Source: Diplonema papillatum
Lineage: Eukaryota; Euglenozoa; Diplonemea; Diplonemida; Diplonemidae
Assembly (NCBI GenBank): GCA_030068145.1
Contig: JAPJBO010000179.1
Location: forward strand, 124,001 to 188,000
Reading direction: 5' to 3'
DNA: 64,000 nt
How positions within the stretch are numbered: position 1 is the first letter of the stretch; each line of letters starts with the position of its first letter. Of the stretch, positions 42,976-54,226 are shown one piece after another. Below the pieces are notes generated by a model. That model searched no databases and had not been told where the DNA came from. It worked only from the letters and a program-made list of their open reading frames with translations. Made by a program: the position numbers and the translations under genes.

Positions 42976-45268
42976 CCACAGTGCAAGCCATCCTGACCTC
43001 AAAGGTCCCAAATATCTTGTGTTGACCACGACCGTACCGTCCGGCTCCTCGTATTCGAAGGATTGACTCGTGTAATACATCCCACGGAAGTTGCTGTCAA
43101 CAAATGATGAGTCATAGAACCGACGCGGGAAGATCTTATTCTCTTCGCCATCCGACAAGAAAACAACATTCACCTACCGTACCGGTCCGTGTGTTCGAGA
43201 ATAGAACCGACTATTCCCATGGGGAAACAAGTCTAGAAAGGAACGGCCTGGCCGTGTGCCCCCCAAAACCAGGAAGGGCGTCCGACGCCGTTTCGAAAGC
43301 ATCAGCTCAACCAACAGTAAACTTCAGTTGATCCTTGGCCGGAGTGAAAGGAGCAGCTTGCGGGCCTGTGCCCCAACAACAACCAAGTAGTGAGTCGTGG
43401 CGTCATCTACGCCGGCTAGACTACACACGGCCGATTATGTGCTGGTTGTGGGCAGTGTCGCACCACTTGCCCGCGTAGAAAAGTGCCGCAATCCTGTGGG
43501 TCATCTCGCGGTTGTTTGAGCCGCAAAGACCTTCTCAAGACAGACTTGCCGTCAGACCGGTAAACTGACCGGTCAAACGTTGCGGTCGTGGCCATCGCCA
43601 CCAGTCCGATCCGCCGTGTAAGCCTTTCACCCAACACACAACCACCAAGCAGCTGTCGGCGCCGACAACTGTGTCGCCGAATCGCCGCCTCGACCGAAAA
43701 AAGGAATTAGACATTCCACCAAAACCTGTGTTCATAGAAGAAATATTTGTGCGCTAGAGAGGCGGGAAAGAGCCTTTAGACTTGGGGGGGGAGGGGTGCG
43801 ATGAAGACAGCCGAGCGCACAAGCCGCTCGAGCTTGTGCAACAATTGCTCTTCCAGAAGGCATACAGGGTACTCTCGGTTGGTGGTAATGCGCTGCAACC
43901 TGGTAGCTGCCAAATATACCGTTCTCATCGGAGTTACCGAAGTCCGGAGTTTAGCTTTTTGCTCTGCAGTTGTTCGTGTTCTGTGACCTGACAACTGCGA
44001 TCAAACCCGATGAGGGCCTCGCCAAGCAATAAGTGAAGAGAACATCCCTTCAATGCGGCGGCTACAACAAAATGAAGTTTGGGGGAGGCCCTGCCCCCTG
44101 CCCTACCCCGCTGTTAGATCTGCTAGAAGCTTCCAAGATCCAGCGATTCCCAAAAAAGTCCTTTTCTCACGGAACTCTCGTTCCTTGTTTGAGAAGGCGG
44201 GTCGTAAATTAGCATTCCTGTGTGTAACTTCCTTCCACGCGTTTCTTTATATCCGATGCCAGCATACGCGAGCAAGAAAACGGCGGCCCACCGCGTCTGA
44301 CATTCATGAATCTCCGGTCCACGTCCACGCTGCTGAGGCCCCGCAGGCCCCGCAGGTGTTACGATACTAAAAGACGCCAGCTTTCGACGGACGGATTCTC
44401 TCTCACCCACTCAGTTGCAATCGCGAGGAAGCTCGAACACACTCTCTCGCAGCTGCTACGCCACACTGAAAGATGTGCGACCGTAGTTAGTCGTTTTCCT
44501 GGGTTACGTGCAAAGTGGCAACAGAGACACGATCGCGGCCTGCGCATTGATCATGGAGTTGCCATTTGAACGCCAACCAAGCGTGAAAGGCACGTCCCCG
44601 CGTAGATTGCGACCGGCTAAACGATGCCGATCACTTGCAATCGTAGCTCAATACTTGCACGGTTTCATCCATCATCCATTTGAATCGAGCAACGTCGGCG
44701 GGCACTCAAAACCCTCTGGCACTCCGAAGGGAGCTCACAGCGTGGTTGACCAGTTCGCACAACATACAGGCGGGGGGGGGTCAAGCTGGGGGCAAAACCA
44801 AGGAGGGGGCCTCGCGCTGGCAAGCGCGAGCAAAGCCCCCTTCCCCACCTTCCTGCCCACGCAGGTGGGGGTGCTTGGCGCTTTGTGTGCTCTCGCATCG
44901 CCGGGTGCGTCGATCTGCAACGGTGCCATCCCTGCAGCCCGAGGGAAAGAGCCCGCAAGTGAGAGCGCGATCCGCCACTCGCAAGGTAGCCCCTCCGGTA
45001 TTGTTTCTGGACACGTGCAATTCTGGGCACTCACACCTTCGCTCAGAAGTCCTCAGAAGCCGGGTCCCTTGCAGTTCACCACCCGCCGAAACTGAGACGC
45101 TTACACAGGCGTTGACCTGCAGAAGTGCCGATATTTGATTGGCCGTTCACACTGCGACTGGCAGACCTTCGCATACACAGTCGTTGTCTCTGTAGAGGTC
45201 TCTGTAGAGGTCTCTGTAGAGGTCTCTAAGTGTCGTGCTGGGTTTGAGCCCCCGGCAGAGACAAAAGG
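42976..45268. other. Intergenic, no gene recognised
   Basis: No frame shows the coding bias of the neighbours. A 12-base tandem repeat (tctctgtagagg, about four copies) lies at 45185-45232, within 40-85 bases of the CLC start codon. G- and C-runs occur near 43788 and 44771. Confidence 0.5.
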
Positions 45269-48200
45269 ATGCCCGACAAAGTACTTGAACCCGACAACGA
45301 CGAGCAGCCGCTGAACCGATGCTCGCCGCAGCCCACTGATTGGGATACGATAGACTGGACGTACGAGAATGAGGCGCACACGCAGTTCGTCGTCCAGCGG
45401 CGGGAGAAGAACACCTCGCATTCAGGAGCTGTGTCGCAGTACGTGTACAAGGTAACCGAGCACATCATGAGCTGGTGCTCCGTGCTGTTGATTGGCTGTT
45501 TGACCGGCGTGATCGCAGGCGCGGTGGACTTCTCCAGCGCGTTGCTAAGCGGATGGCGAGTCGGGTACTGCTCTGACATTTGGTGGCTGAGCAGGGACAC
45601 GTGCTGCCCGATGCCGGAAGAAACCTGCGACAAATGGGTCACTTGGCAGCAAGCGTTTCAAGAGTCGATCCCGATGGTCGATTTCCTGTCCTTCTTCACC
45701 ACGTCCGTCTTCTACGGCCTCCTCTGCGCCTGGTTAGTCACCACGTTCGCGCCGTACGCCGCTGGGTCCGGAATCCCTGAAATCAAGACCATTTTGTCCG
45801 GAATTCGGATAAACCGCTACCTGGGCGGCTGGACGCTGCTCATCAAATGCACGGGCCTCGCCCTCTCCGTCGGCGCCGGCTTGTCGCTCGGCAAGGAAGG
45901 TCCCTTTGTCCACGTCGCCACGTGCGTCGGAAACCTCGTCACGAACTTCATTCCGAAATACAAGTATGCGCTTTCCACCCTCGTTCTCACCTTGGCCCGG
46001 GGGGGGTCATCCTGGGGTGTGGGATTCGAGTGTGGGTCGGAGGGTTAGGCATCATTCATCGCTCGTTCAACGATTGTGTTCACGGACAGGGATACAATTA
46101 AGCTAACTAGACACAGGGTTAGACGTTCTGAAGCACGTCGAGGCTATTTCTCATCGCTGTCTCAGGAGTGTTGCCAGTACCTCCGATTCTCTTAGCTGCC
46201 GAAGAGAAACAACAACCCTCTCCGGCTCCAGACCAGGGCTAGTATCTGTGCACGCTCACGGAGAATCAGAAGGAAACATTTCCCCCTTATCCTTGTCAGA
46301 AGTAGTAGTCAAAAACGAAGTTCACGGCGGTTCTCTTTAGAGCTTTGGTGGAAGGCCTCGCAGCTGGACCCCAGACCCGAGCCTGAACCCGTATCGACGA
46401 CATCCCGTGTCCTTAAACCCAATCGTTTTCCTTGTCGGCATCCGGTCTGCCGACTTCCCAAGCCTACATTGCTGTGTCGACCCGAGGCTGTAACCAGTAA
46501 AAGGTACGAAGCACACTTTCTGTGACGCTGAGAAGGTTCCCCGTTGCAAAAGCGCCCAACGAGATCTCCCCGCGCTCCAGGGATTGTGATCGAAATACCG
46601 TACCTCTAAATAAGTTGTCCTGAAAGAAATCCGCCGTTCCCCACAAAGAAGTTTTGCCGGTAGTGTGGCGCTTTCTTTTGTTGTATAAGCACCTGCTTTG
46701 TAGGAAATACTTGAGGAAGCTGCCAGCTGCAAAAGATCAAAGGAGGTAAATGTGCTGTAGCCCACACGACACACAGGTGAATCTGGGTTTAGTGGCGGGC
46801 GTAAGCGTTCAACAAACCTCACACGGACTCAGCAGGCAGCGGAACTCACCTGCTTTGGAACGATTCTGCAGTACGCTGCTAACTAATTCTTAGCTCCAAC
46901 AATGCATCGTTGATACAAAAAACCGCTGTACCCCAGGCCAGGGGGGCGGGCCAGGTCCTTGTTCAAACAATGTGGGCCAATATTAATTGCCATTGTTAGA
47001 AATACGGTATTCTACGAAATCTGGTATCAGAGACGATGTGCAACGCGAGTTCTTCCCACCCCCGTCTGCCGCGAGAGCGCGGGGGGGGACCAAGAAGGAA
47101 AAGAAAATTAGCCACATGCAATGTGTGAGGAAACCGAACCCAAGTAGGACCTTCTGATCATGATCATTTGCCAAATTTGCCACCTGAAACCACGTCCAGG
47201 ATTTGGGCTCAGGGTCGTGCGGTCAACGAAAAACTCTAGTTTCCCCTTTCTACTTTCCCCCCGTCTCTTTTCCATTCCTGCATATCAGGCCTGCATGCCC
47301 CATCAAAAGCAATCGAAAAGAAAACAAAAGAGCGTTTTACCACCTTGCGCGGTGTCACGGGATGTTTGGCAGCCGCTGCTAAACAGTGCATGTTAATCCG
47401 TGTGGTTCATGTACTTACAGAAAAACTGAATGCTAAACAAACATAACGCGGGCGGCGCCGCGTTATGTTTGTGTAGCATCGTACTCGCCGACTCAGTCTC
47501 TGGAATCGCAAGAAAGCCAAACCCCGCTAGCTCCACAAATGCTCGACCTTGACGACGCAATGGCAGGTGACGACGTCATCCGATAACCTGGCTATCGAGG
47601 CAGTGCATGCTAATCCATGTGGTTCATGTACTTAAAAGAACTCAATGCTAAACAAACATAACGCGGGCGGCGCCGAAGCTTTACCAGCTTCGGCTGACAC
47701 CATTTGCACACTTAACCATGGTAAGACGACTGAAAGCATAGACACAAAGATAGCTCAAAGCATCTGCAGAATAACACGAAAAGCCTCTAGGCAAAACCCC
47801 GTTTTCACATTTCTCCTACCCTCGCGGTGTACGGTTTCCATTTTGAACAACCGCACTAGGTACCACGAGTCGAAGCGGCGGGAGATCCTCTCCGCGTCGT
47901 GCGCAGCCGGGGTCGCGGTGGCGTTCGCCGCCCCCATCGGCGGGGTGCTGTTCTCCCTCGAAGAGGCCAGCTACTACTTCCCGCACAAGACGATGTGGCA
48001 CGCGTTTTTCTGCGCCGTCGCGGCGGCCCTGACACTCAAAAGCATCGACCCCACCAGCTCCGGCTCCCTCGTCATGTTCAAGCTTGACTACGACCACCCG
48101 TGGCATTGGTTCGAGTTGATCCCGCACGCTATGCTTGGCGTGATAGGCGGCATCGTCGGGGCCGTGTTCAACTCGTTGAATGTGAAGTGGATTCGGTACA

Positions 48201-49804
48201 AGCGGAGCGGCCCCATCAAGAACTCCCCGTTGCTCGAAGTCTTCATCGTGACGGCGATCACCGCTCTGTTCAACTACAACGTCGGGTTTCTGAAGCCGTC
48301 AGCCACCGACTTCCTCAAGCAGCTCTTCAAGCAGTGCCCGGCAAACTCCGACGAGGAACTTTGCCAATTCAACAACCCGGATCTCCAGGTAAACCTCTTC
48401 CTCGCCGGCGTGTTGAAGTTCGCCCTCACTGTGTTCACCTTCGGCATCAAGGTTCCGGCGGGGATCTTCATCCCTTCGCTGTACAGCGGCGCCTGCTTCG
48501 GTCGACTCATCGGCACATGGGTCAAGCGCATCCAGTACGAGCACAGCAAGTCGTACTTGTTCTCCGAGTGCTCCGGGACGCCCGAAAGCCTGTGCGTGAT
48601 CCCGGGGATTTACGCCATCGTCGGCGCCGCGTCCGTCCTCGGCGGGGTGACTCGGATGACGCTGTCGCTGGCGGTCATTGTGTTCGAGTTGACGGGGGGG
48701 CTCGAGTACTTGGTCCCGGTTATGCTCGCGGTCATCATCTCGAAGTGGGTCGGGGAATGGGTCGGCGGGAAGTTGAGCATATACGAGACGCACATCATCA
48801 TGAACGGATACCCCTACCTTGACCCGAAGATCGAAGTCAACAACGGGGACACCGTCCGAAAATTGCTCCCGGATCAAAACCTGCATGTCATACCCAGCGA
48901 GGGGATGCGGGTCGGCGAGCTAGCCGCGCTGTTGAGGGACGACACGTTCAAAGGCTTTCCCGTGGTCAGCAAGGAGAACAGCAAGCGGATAGTTGGGTGG
49001 GCCCTCCGGAAGAACTTGCTGTGCGTCCTCGCCATGGCGAAGAAGATGGACACCGTGTCAAACGCAACCGGGATCGTGTTTTCCGGCAACACGAAGAACA
49101 GGACGTGCGGCGACCTCCTAGACGCCAGCTGGTTCATCGACTCTACCCCGATGCAAATCAGCCCCGAAACCTCGGTATGCTATGCTTGTCTCGCGTGGTT
49201 CGAGGTTCAGAATACCAAAGCCCAGTCCCTTCAGAAAAGTTGGCCCACATCAAGGCTTCTGAAGCCCAGTCCCGAGAAAAGTTGGCCCACATCAAGACCG
49301 CAACCTGCAGCCCGCCTCCGGAGCGACTTACGCCCGCCGTAGCAGTGCGAAGAGAAGTGAGGAGACCGGAAACTCCCCGGAGAGATGGTCCCTGCACTCT
49401 AACTCGTCTCTCTCTCTCTCAAGGTTTCTAAAGCCCAGTCCCTTCAGAAAAGTTGGCAAGGCGGCATTTTACAGTCGCCAGTTGCCAATAGTGGGGAGTG
49501 GGGTGGAGACATTCGGGTGGTGAGGACGCTCAAAACAGTCCCCGAGGCTGTTCGAAATGAATTGACGGAAACACAAGAACCAATTTGAAAAAAACAGGTG
49601 AATCGGCTGCTGCAGCTGTTCAAGTCACTCGGCCTGCGCTCGATCCTTGTAACGCACCAGGCGGAGCTCGTGGGGATCCTCACGCGCAAGGACGTCCTCG
49701 AATATGTTGCCCAGGTGTGCGAGGATTACGACGAAGAACTGCAGTCGCCGCCGCCGCAAGAAGTGAGCAATCAATCGGTACTGCTTTCCCTTTTCGGTAC
49801 TTAA
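45269..49804 (+). CDS. CLC family chloride/proton exchanger (CLC-3/4/5-like)
   Basis: Exons 45269-45963, 47860-49174 and 49598-49804 join in phase to give 738 residues, the usual length. The N-terminus carries the T-I-D-W motif seen in the CLC-3/4/5 group. The signature loops are present: G-S-G-I-P-E near 166, G-K-E-G-P near 208 (gating Glu present) and P-A-G-I-F-I-P in exon 2. F-S-L-E-E near 265 retains the proton glutamate, so a 2Cl-/H+ exchanger rather than a channel is expected. The Ser in G-S-G-I-P favours chloride over nitrate. Two CBS domains follow, the first around 575-665 and the second mainly in exon 3. These proteins act in endosomal and lysosomal membranes to support acidification. 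Introns of 1,896 and 423 bases carry R3, R4 and other repeats. The start is the first ATG after a gcccccggcag sequence that could be a splice acceptor. Confidence 0.92.
45964..47859. other. Intron 1 of the CLC gene
   Basis: Donor GTATGCGCTTTCC, acceptor ccgcactag. It splits the Lys codon in the F-I-P-K-Y-K-Y region. It holds an inverted R3 copy (46675-46815), a related short segment (46840-46920), a direct repeat of about 60 bases (47399-47460 and 47608-47676) and a perfect hairpin aaacataacgcgg/ccgcgttatgttt at 47440-47471. Confidence 0.7.
46675..46815 (-). repeat. Dispersed repeat, family R3 (reverse orientation)
   Basis: From ttgtataagcacctgctttgtagg through ggaggtaaatgtgctgtagcccacacg to gtggcgggcgtaagcgttcaac; the reverse complement of part of 12280-12420. 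Confidence 0.8.
49175..49597. other. Intron 2 of the CLC gene
   Basis: Donor GTATGCTATGC, acceptor aaaaaaacag, phase 0. The phrase agcccagtccc-ttcagaaaagttggc is present three times (about 49221, 49263, 49434). The R4 repeat (49358-49425) lies between the second and third, as if inserted into the tandem repeat. Confidence 0.65.
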
Positions 49805-50562
49805 CGTAGTAACAATCTTGCGACTTGTCCCACAATGCATGAAGGCTGAAAAGACGTAGGCAGCGTGTTTTGGTGGTTGACCATCCGAACCTGAGCAATG
49901 GAACACAAGTGCAATGTGTGAGGAAATTGAACCGCCCGAGTAAAATCCAATTTGCCATGAAGCATCTTGAAGCCACGTTCTGACGAAGCCCCCTCTCCCC
50001 TACCGACCACAACACACCTCACCACAGTTCGGCTGACGTGAGCCGCAGCAACATTGTGTTGCTGAAGGCATGACTCGTGTCGTATCTTGTTGCCGTTCCT
50101 GCAGAAGACCCCGAGGCGAACCTTCACTCAAAAAGGGGGGATTTTCGCGTGTTTGCACTCTCAAATCCGAGACGAACCAAAGCCAGTCGTGACTCAATGG
50201 ATACGATGCGCCGTGCGCATTTTCTGGACCGGTTCTGGCTTAGAGTTCAATTAGATTTCATCGTAGTAGCATCAAGCATTGTTCGATATCACAAGCCAGG
50301 AATTAGAAACTCAGAGTTTACCAAGCCGTTTTGCTGTAGTCAGTAACGAAAAAAGCTTTCTGGAATCCCGTCGTTTTTGGCTCTGGAAGCCTTCGTACAG
50401 GGCGACTTCTCAGGGTAAGAGGCCCTATTTCGGCAGAATGACTCTTTGTCAGACAAGAAGACTGTTGGAGAGCATATAGTATCATAGCAATCACAGTTCC
50501 TAGGCGCACGAGCAACGGTTTTTTGTAACTCGCAAGAACCGAGGCTTCGAAAATAGCGCGGC

Positions 50563-50725
50563 TACGAACAGCCGCCTGACAAACCAGACTCACGTCGCTG
50601 TCGTGTCCGCAGTCACTCAGATTCCGCGCTGATGTTCCGCCCAACGCGGCCGTAGGCTAAAAATAGCTTAAAAATACAACACATGGCGGTGTTGGGCACT
50701 TGCCATTAATCACACGCAGTTCCCC
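50563..50725 (+). repeat. Dispersed repeat, family R2
   Basis: It matches 16640-16790 and 22660-22840 (ctacgaacagccgcctgacaaaccagactcac and following) with several differences. Confidence 0.75.
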
Positions 50726-50984
50726 CCTTCCAGTACGTACTTCGTGTAACGCGACATGCCGCCCTCAGCTCGCAGGATAACTTCCTCACACTCTCTTCCC
50801 TTTGGTACTTCTACCTTTGGTGCTGCGCACGGCAACCCCATGCCACTGTGCTCTGCAGAGTTTACTTCGCAGATTGCCACCGAAAACGAAGAAAAGGCAG
50901 TGCGTTTTAGCGAGTCGCAGTCACAACAGTAGGGCTGGCGCCCTGAGTTTTCAACCGATCATTTCCGAACACGGTTTTAGAGGC

Positions 50985-51175
50985 CTTCTCCCTGAGACGG
51001 GCTTTGCCTGTGGTCTCGTAGCATGTGGTCCTGGCTGTGACGAGCTAGAACCAGCCGCTTGATAAATCAGACTCGCGTCGCTGTCCTGTCCGCGTTGATG
51101 ATGGTCCGCCGTTGCTTAAAGGACCGAAACATAGTGCAGGTGGGACGCGGCGCGGTGTTTGAGCATGTATCCGTC
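50985..51175 (+). repeat. Dispersed repeat, family R2, diverged
   Basis: gtcctggctgtgacgagctagaaccagcc to ggaccgaaacatagtgcagg. It shares an upstream flank (ggccttctcc-tgagacgg) with the copy at 22600-22640, so the full repeat may extend about 50-100 bases further 5' than the core. Confidence 0.7.
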
Positions 51176-51512
51176 CTTGCACGGTGAGGTCCAGCCTCAG
51201 AGCTGGAGTTAAAGAGGGCGTGCCCGAGTCACACCCGTGTGCAACCTAAACGCGTGTAAATCCACACTCGAAAAGCGAAAGAAAAGGTGACTCCCGCTTC
51301 TTGAACTCCAGCTTTAACTCCAGCTTCTGGGGCCGGACTCCGCCGTGTGCGCATTTCTTTGTACCCCCCTCCCCGGGCCCTCCCGACATGTTTGCGTCCG
51401 GCCGCTGCGTGCCCGCGCGTTGTTTAATTGAAGCTGGTCCAACCCTATCTCACCTCTCTTTCGCGAAGGGCGGTGGCGATGCTCGCCGCGACGACCCTCG
51501 CTTTTCTTTTTT

Positions 51513-51625
51513 ATGGTAACAAGCTTGCTTGTCTAAATCAAAAAGTGTCGGATGGCAGCGTGCTGTGTTAAATCACTCAAAACAGGGTTTACACACGTAC
51601 GCACAAGCAGAAAGTATGCCGGCAC
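51513..51625 (+). repeat. Dispersed repeat, family R1, single copy
   Basis: atggtaacaagcttgcttg through cacgtacgcacaagcagaaagtatgccgg; very close to the units at 1959-2890 although more than 49 kb away. Confidence 0.85.
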
Positions 51626-52844
51626 CCCGTTTGTTGTAGGAAGAAATCGCTCGAGGAGGCCGCCCGCCAGATGTCAAAACCACAATGGAGAAAAAAATGT
51701 GACCTCGCGAAACACGGGTCCAGTGCCGGGCGCGTAAGCGTTTGACAAGCACCTGCTTTGGTTACGTATTTACTCGAGAAAAGGCCCCGAATTGCAAGGG
51801 ACGATGAAGCGGGGATTCGAATTCCAGTTCCGGTGGCCAGCCAGTAAATGATTGCAGCCTGCCATGGGTCGCACCACGACAAAAGAGTCACCCCGTCACG
51901 TTAAGTTCCGAAAGACCGGCAACGTTGGCCTGCCGATGACTCCAACAAAACCAACAGGATCCCACACGAAACAGTGTACCTCGGTTTAGTGCTAAGCGGA
52001 CGTTTGTCGTTGTATTCTTTCTCCCCTCTAGCCTCCGTCGATATTGGGTAGCCCCTCGAGTATAAGAAAAGTATCCTGCATACCCCCCCCATGAACATGT
52101 CACCCCCAAGGCCTGGGTAGGGGACGTCAAGGTCTGGAAGTTAACCTCCCCTGCGCAGCGGATTCTTATGGCTGTGCTTTCTGAGAGGAGGGTCTATGGC
52201 TATGGAATGTGCATCATCAATGGATGTCGTAGAAGGAGTCATTGTCGACACAAAAATCTACGTTCCGTCGATGCACGGCCAAAGAGCTGAGACGGTTCTG
52301 TCGTCACTATCATCACGTTCGTGCCGCTGTGCATTATCTGTGACAGCTTTGTCATATAATTTGTCACGCGCTGCTTTCTGTGCAACTCTAGAAACTCCCC
52401 TCTGGGAAGAAAAAGTGTTGTGTGTGGTGAAATGTGTGGCCATTCTGCAAAAGGTTGAGTGCATTGCCAGGGGATTTCTTTGTTGCACATTTCGACTTTC
52501 ATACTCTGAGCAACTCCTGCAGCGAGACCTAAAGTGTCTTCCTGTCTGAAGCCATCATGTAAGTGGCCGCTGCCCTCACTCCGAAGTTCCCTCCGGATAG
52601 CGAAATAACAAAAAGTGGCCTACGACCTGTTCCCTACGCTTTTGAATGAGCGTGAGCTCGGGTTCAATGAACCCCGACGTAGAATCCTGGTTGCTACGGG
52701 AACCACTGGAGAGCAGGGTTCTGGGAATATACGACAACTCGCCGACCGGACTGAAAAGCCTGCTGCACGCCAAGCTTCACATATTCACTGAAGAAGCATT
52801 GTGAACCGACACGCTTCCCCTAGATTCCGCCCCCTACTAACGGC

Positions 52845-53045
52845 TATGGCTGTGACGAGCTACGAACAGCCACCTGACAAACCAGACTCACACCGCGGTC
52901 CTGTCTGCAGACACTCAGGTTCCGCGCTGGTGAGGGTCCGCCTTATGTGTCCGTGGCCTAAAGGACCGAAACACGGCGCAGACGGACCAGTGCCGGTGTT
53001 GAGCACATACCCATTCCAAGCACGTTCTTGCAATTCCCCCTTCTA
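52845..53045 (+). repeat. Dispersed repeat, family R2
   Basis: Closest to the copy at 22644-22845, with the same order of blocks and the same end (cattccaagcacgttcttgcaattccccc). Confidence 0.85.
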
Positions 53046-53196
53046 CTAACCTCCAAAGCCAACAAGCCGAAGAGCGCTTCTTCTGGAAAGACTGTGGGGC
53101 ACACGGCCCGTGCATGGCTTTCGCGTCTGTTCTGTTTCACCGCGCTCTCTATTCTCCTCTGGTTTCATCGCTGTCGGTCAGAGCAGAGGTTAGCTG

Positions 53197-53238
53197 AGAA
53201 GGCTTCCGTCAACAACGACGGTTGCTCGGAGCCGAAGA
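53197..53238 (+). pseudogene. Displaced 40-base fragment of the C2 / coiled-coil gene
   Basis: gaaggcttccgtcaacaacgacggttgctcggagccgaag matches the repeated coding segment at 33411-33450, 33838-33875 and 32985-33015. Flanks are unrelated. Confidence 0.65.
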
Positions 53239-53384
53239 TTCCCTCGAAGAAGACTCGGCGCTGGCATCAAGAATACATGAGAGGCAGGTTTCTGCCCAAT
53301 CTAGGCGGTGCATTTCAGGCAAGAACACACGCACTGAAAAGAAGTGGTAGAGATGGTAGATGGTTTGCTGACAGAACGGTGTTT

Positions 53385-53610
53385 GAATGACCACAAATGC
53401 CCAAGAAGTGGCACCAGATTGACATTGAACGGCCACACATGGGCGCTCGACCGACTGCGAATGGCCAAAAACCGACGTTTGAATGACACCAAACGCCCAA
53501 GTACTGGCGCCAGGGAGTCAACGAACGGCCAAAGAGCGGCCCTCGACCGACTGCAAATGACCAAAGAACGGCGCTAGAATAACAACAAACGCCCAAAGAT
53601 CGGCGCCACA
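53385..53610. repeat. Tandem repeat, about 95-bp period
   Basis: ttgaatgacacc-aaacgcccaag-tggcgcc occurs near 53382, 53479 and 53573, with intervening aacggccaaagagcg... ctcgaccgactgcaaatg blocks. About two and a half copies. Confidence 0.75.
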
Positions 53611-54226
53611 ACGCTTCATCATGTCCGAAGGACGGACCCAGAAAAACAGGGGGCGGGTTGGTAGCTTAGTAGCTCTGTGCCCACAACATGTGTGCACACC
53701 TCGGCTAGGCCGGCTTCTACGGGCATGCGCGGTAGCCCATTTTTTAAGCGAATCCCGAGCAAAGCCCCGTCAGGAGCCCGGGGACGCCACCAAACGGTGG
53801 ATCAGTCATGCGTTTGTCAGTGTGGGACGAAAGAAACTGAATGTCAAGTTGGCGAAGGGACAAAGCACGATAGCACCGAGTGCCCCTCCAGGAGGCGACT
53901 GAACCGAGGCTGAGCTCAGGGCGCGCTGAAGAAAAGGAGACGGCACCCAGTCCTTCTAGTCCTTGAGGGCACAGCCCAGCACCCATTTACTGAACGGACG
54001 GCGGACTTCCGCACGGAGCCGCGGGGTAACCCAGAACGCGTTTGTGCAGGATTACGCGTAGAACTCATTGCACTATATAGGCGTACGGGAGGGTGAAGAG
54101 AACCCCCCCCCCCCCCCCGGCCCCCCCCCCCTCTCCACTGAACCCACGCCCGTGAGAAGTTCGGCGCGAGTATCGCAGCACCAAGGGGAAGAAGAGCGGC
54201 ACGCGGGCGCTCGAGGAGGGGAAGCC

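Larger units (their letters stand above)
49805..54226. other. Intergenic repeat-rich region
   Basis: It contains R2 copies (50563-50725, 50985-51175, 52845-53045), an R1 copy (51513-51625), diverged R3 pieces (51725-51760 and 51960-52070), a small fragment of the C2 / coiled-coil gene (53197-53238), a tandem repeat (53385-53610) and poly-C runs at 54104-54131. No frame has convincing coding character. Confidence 0.55.
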
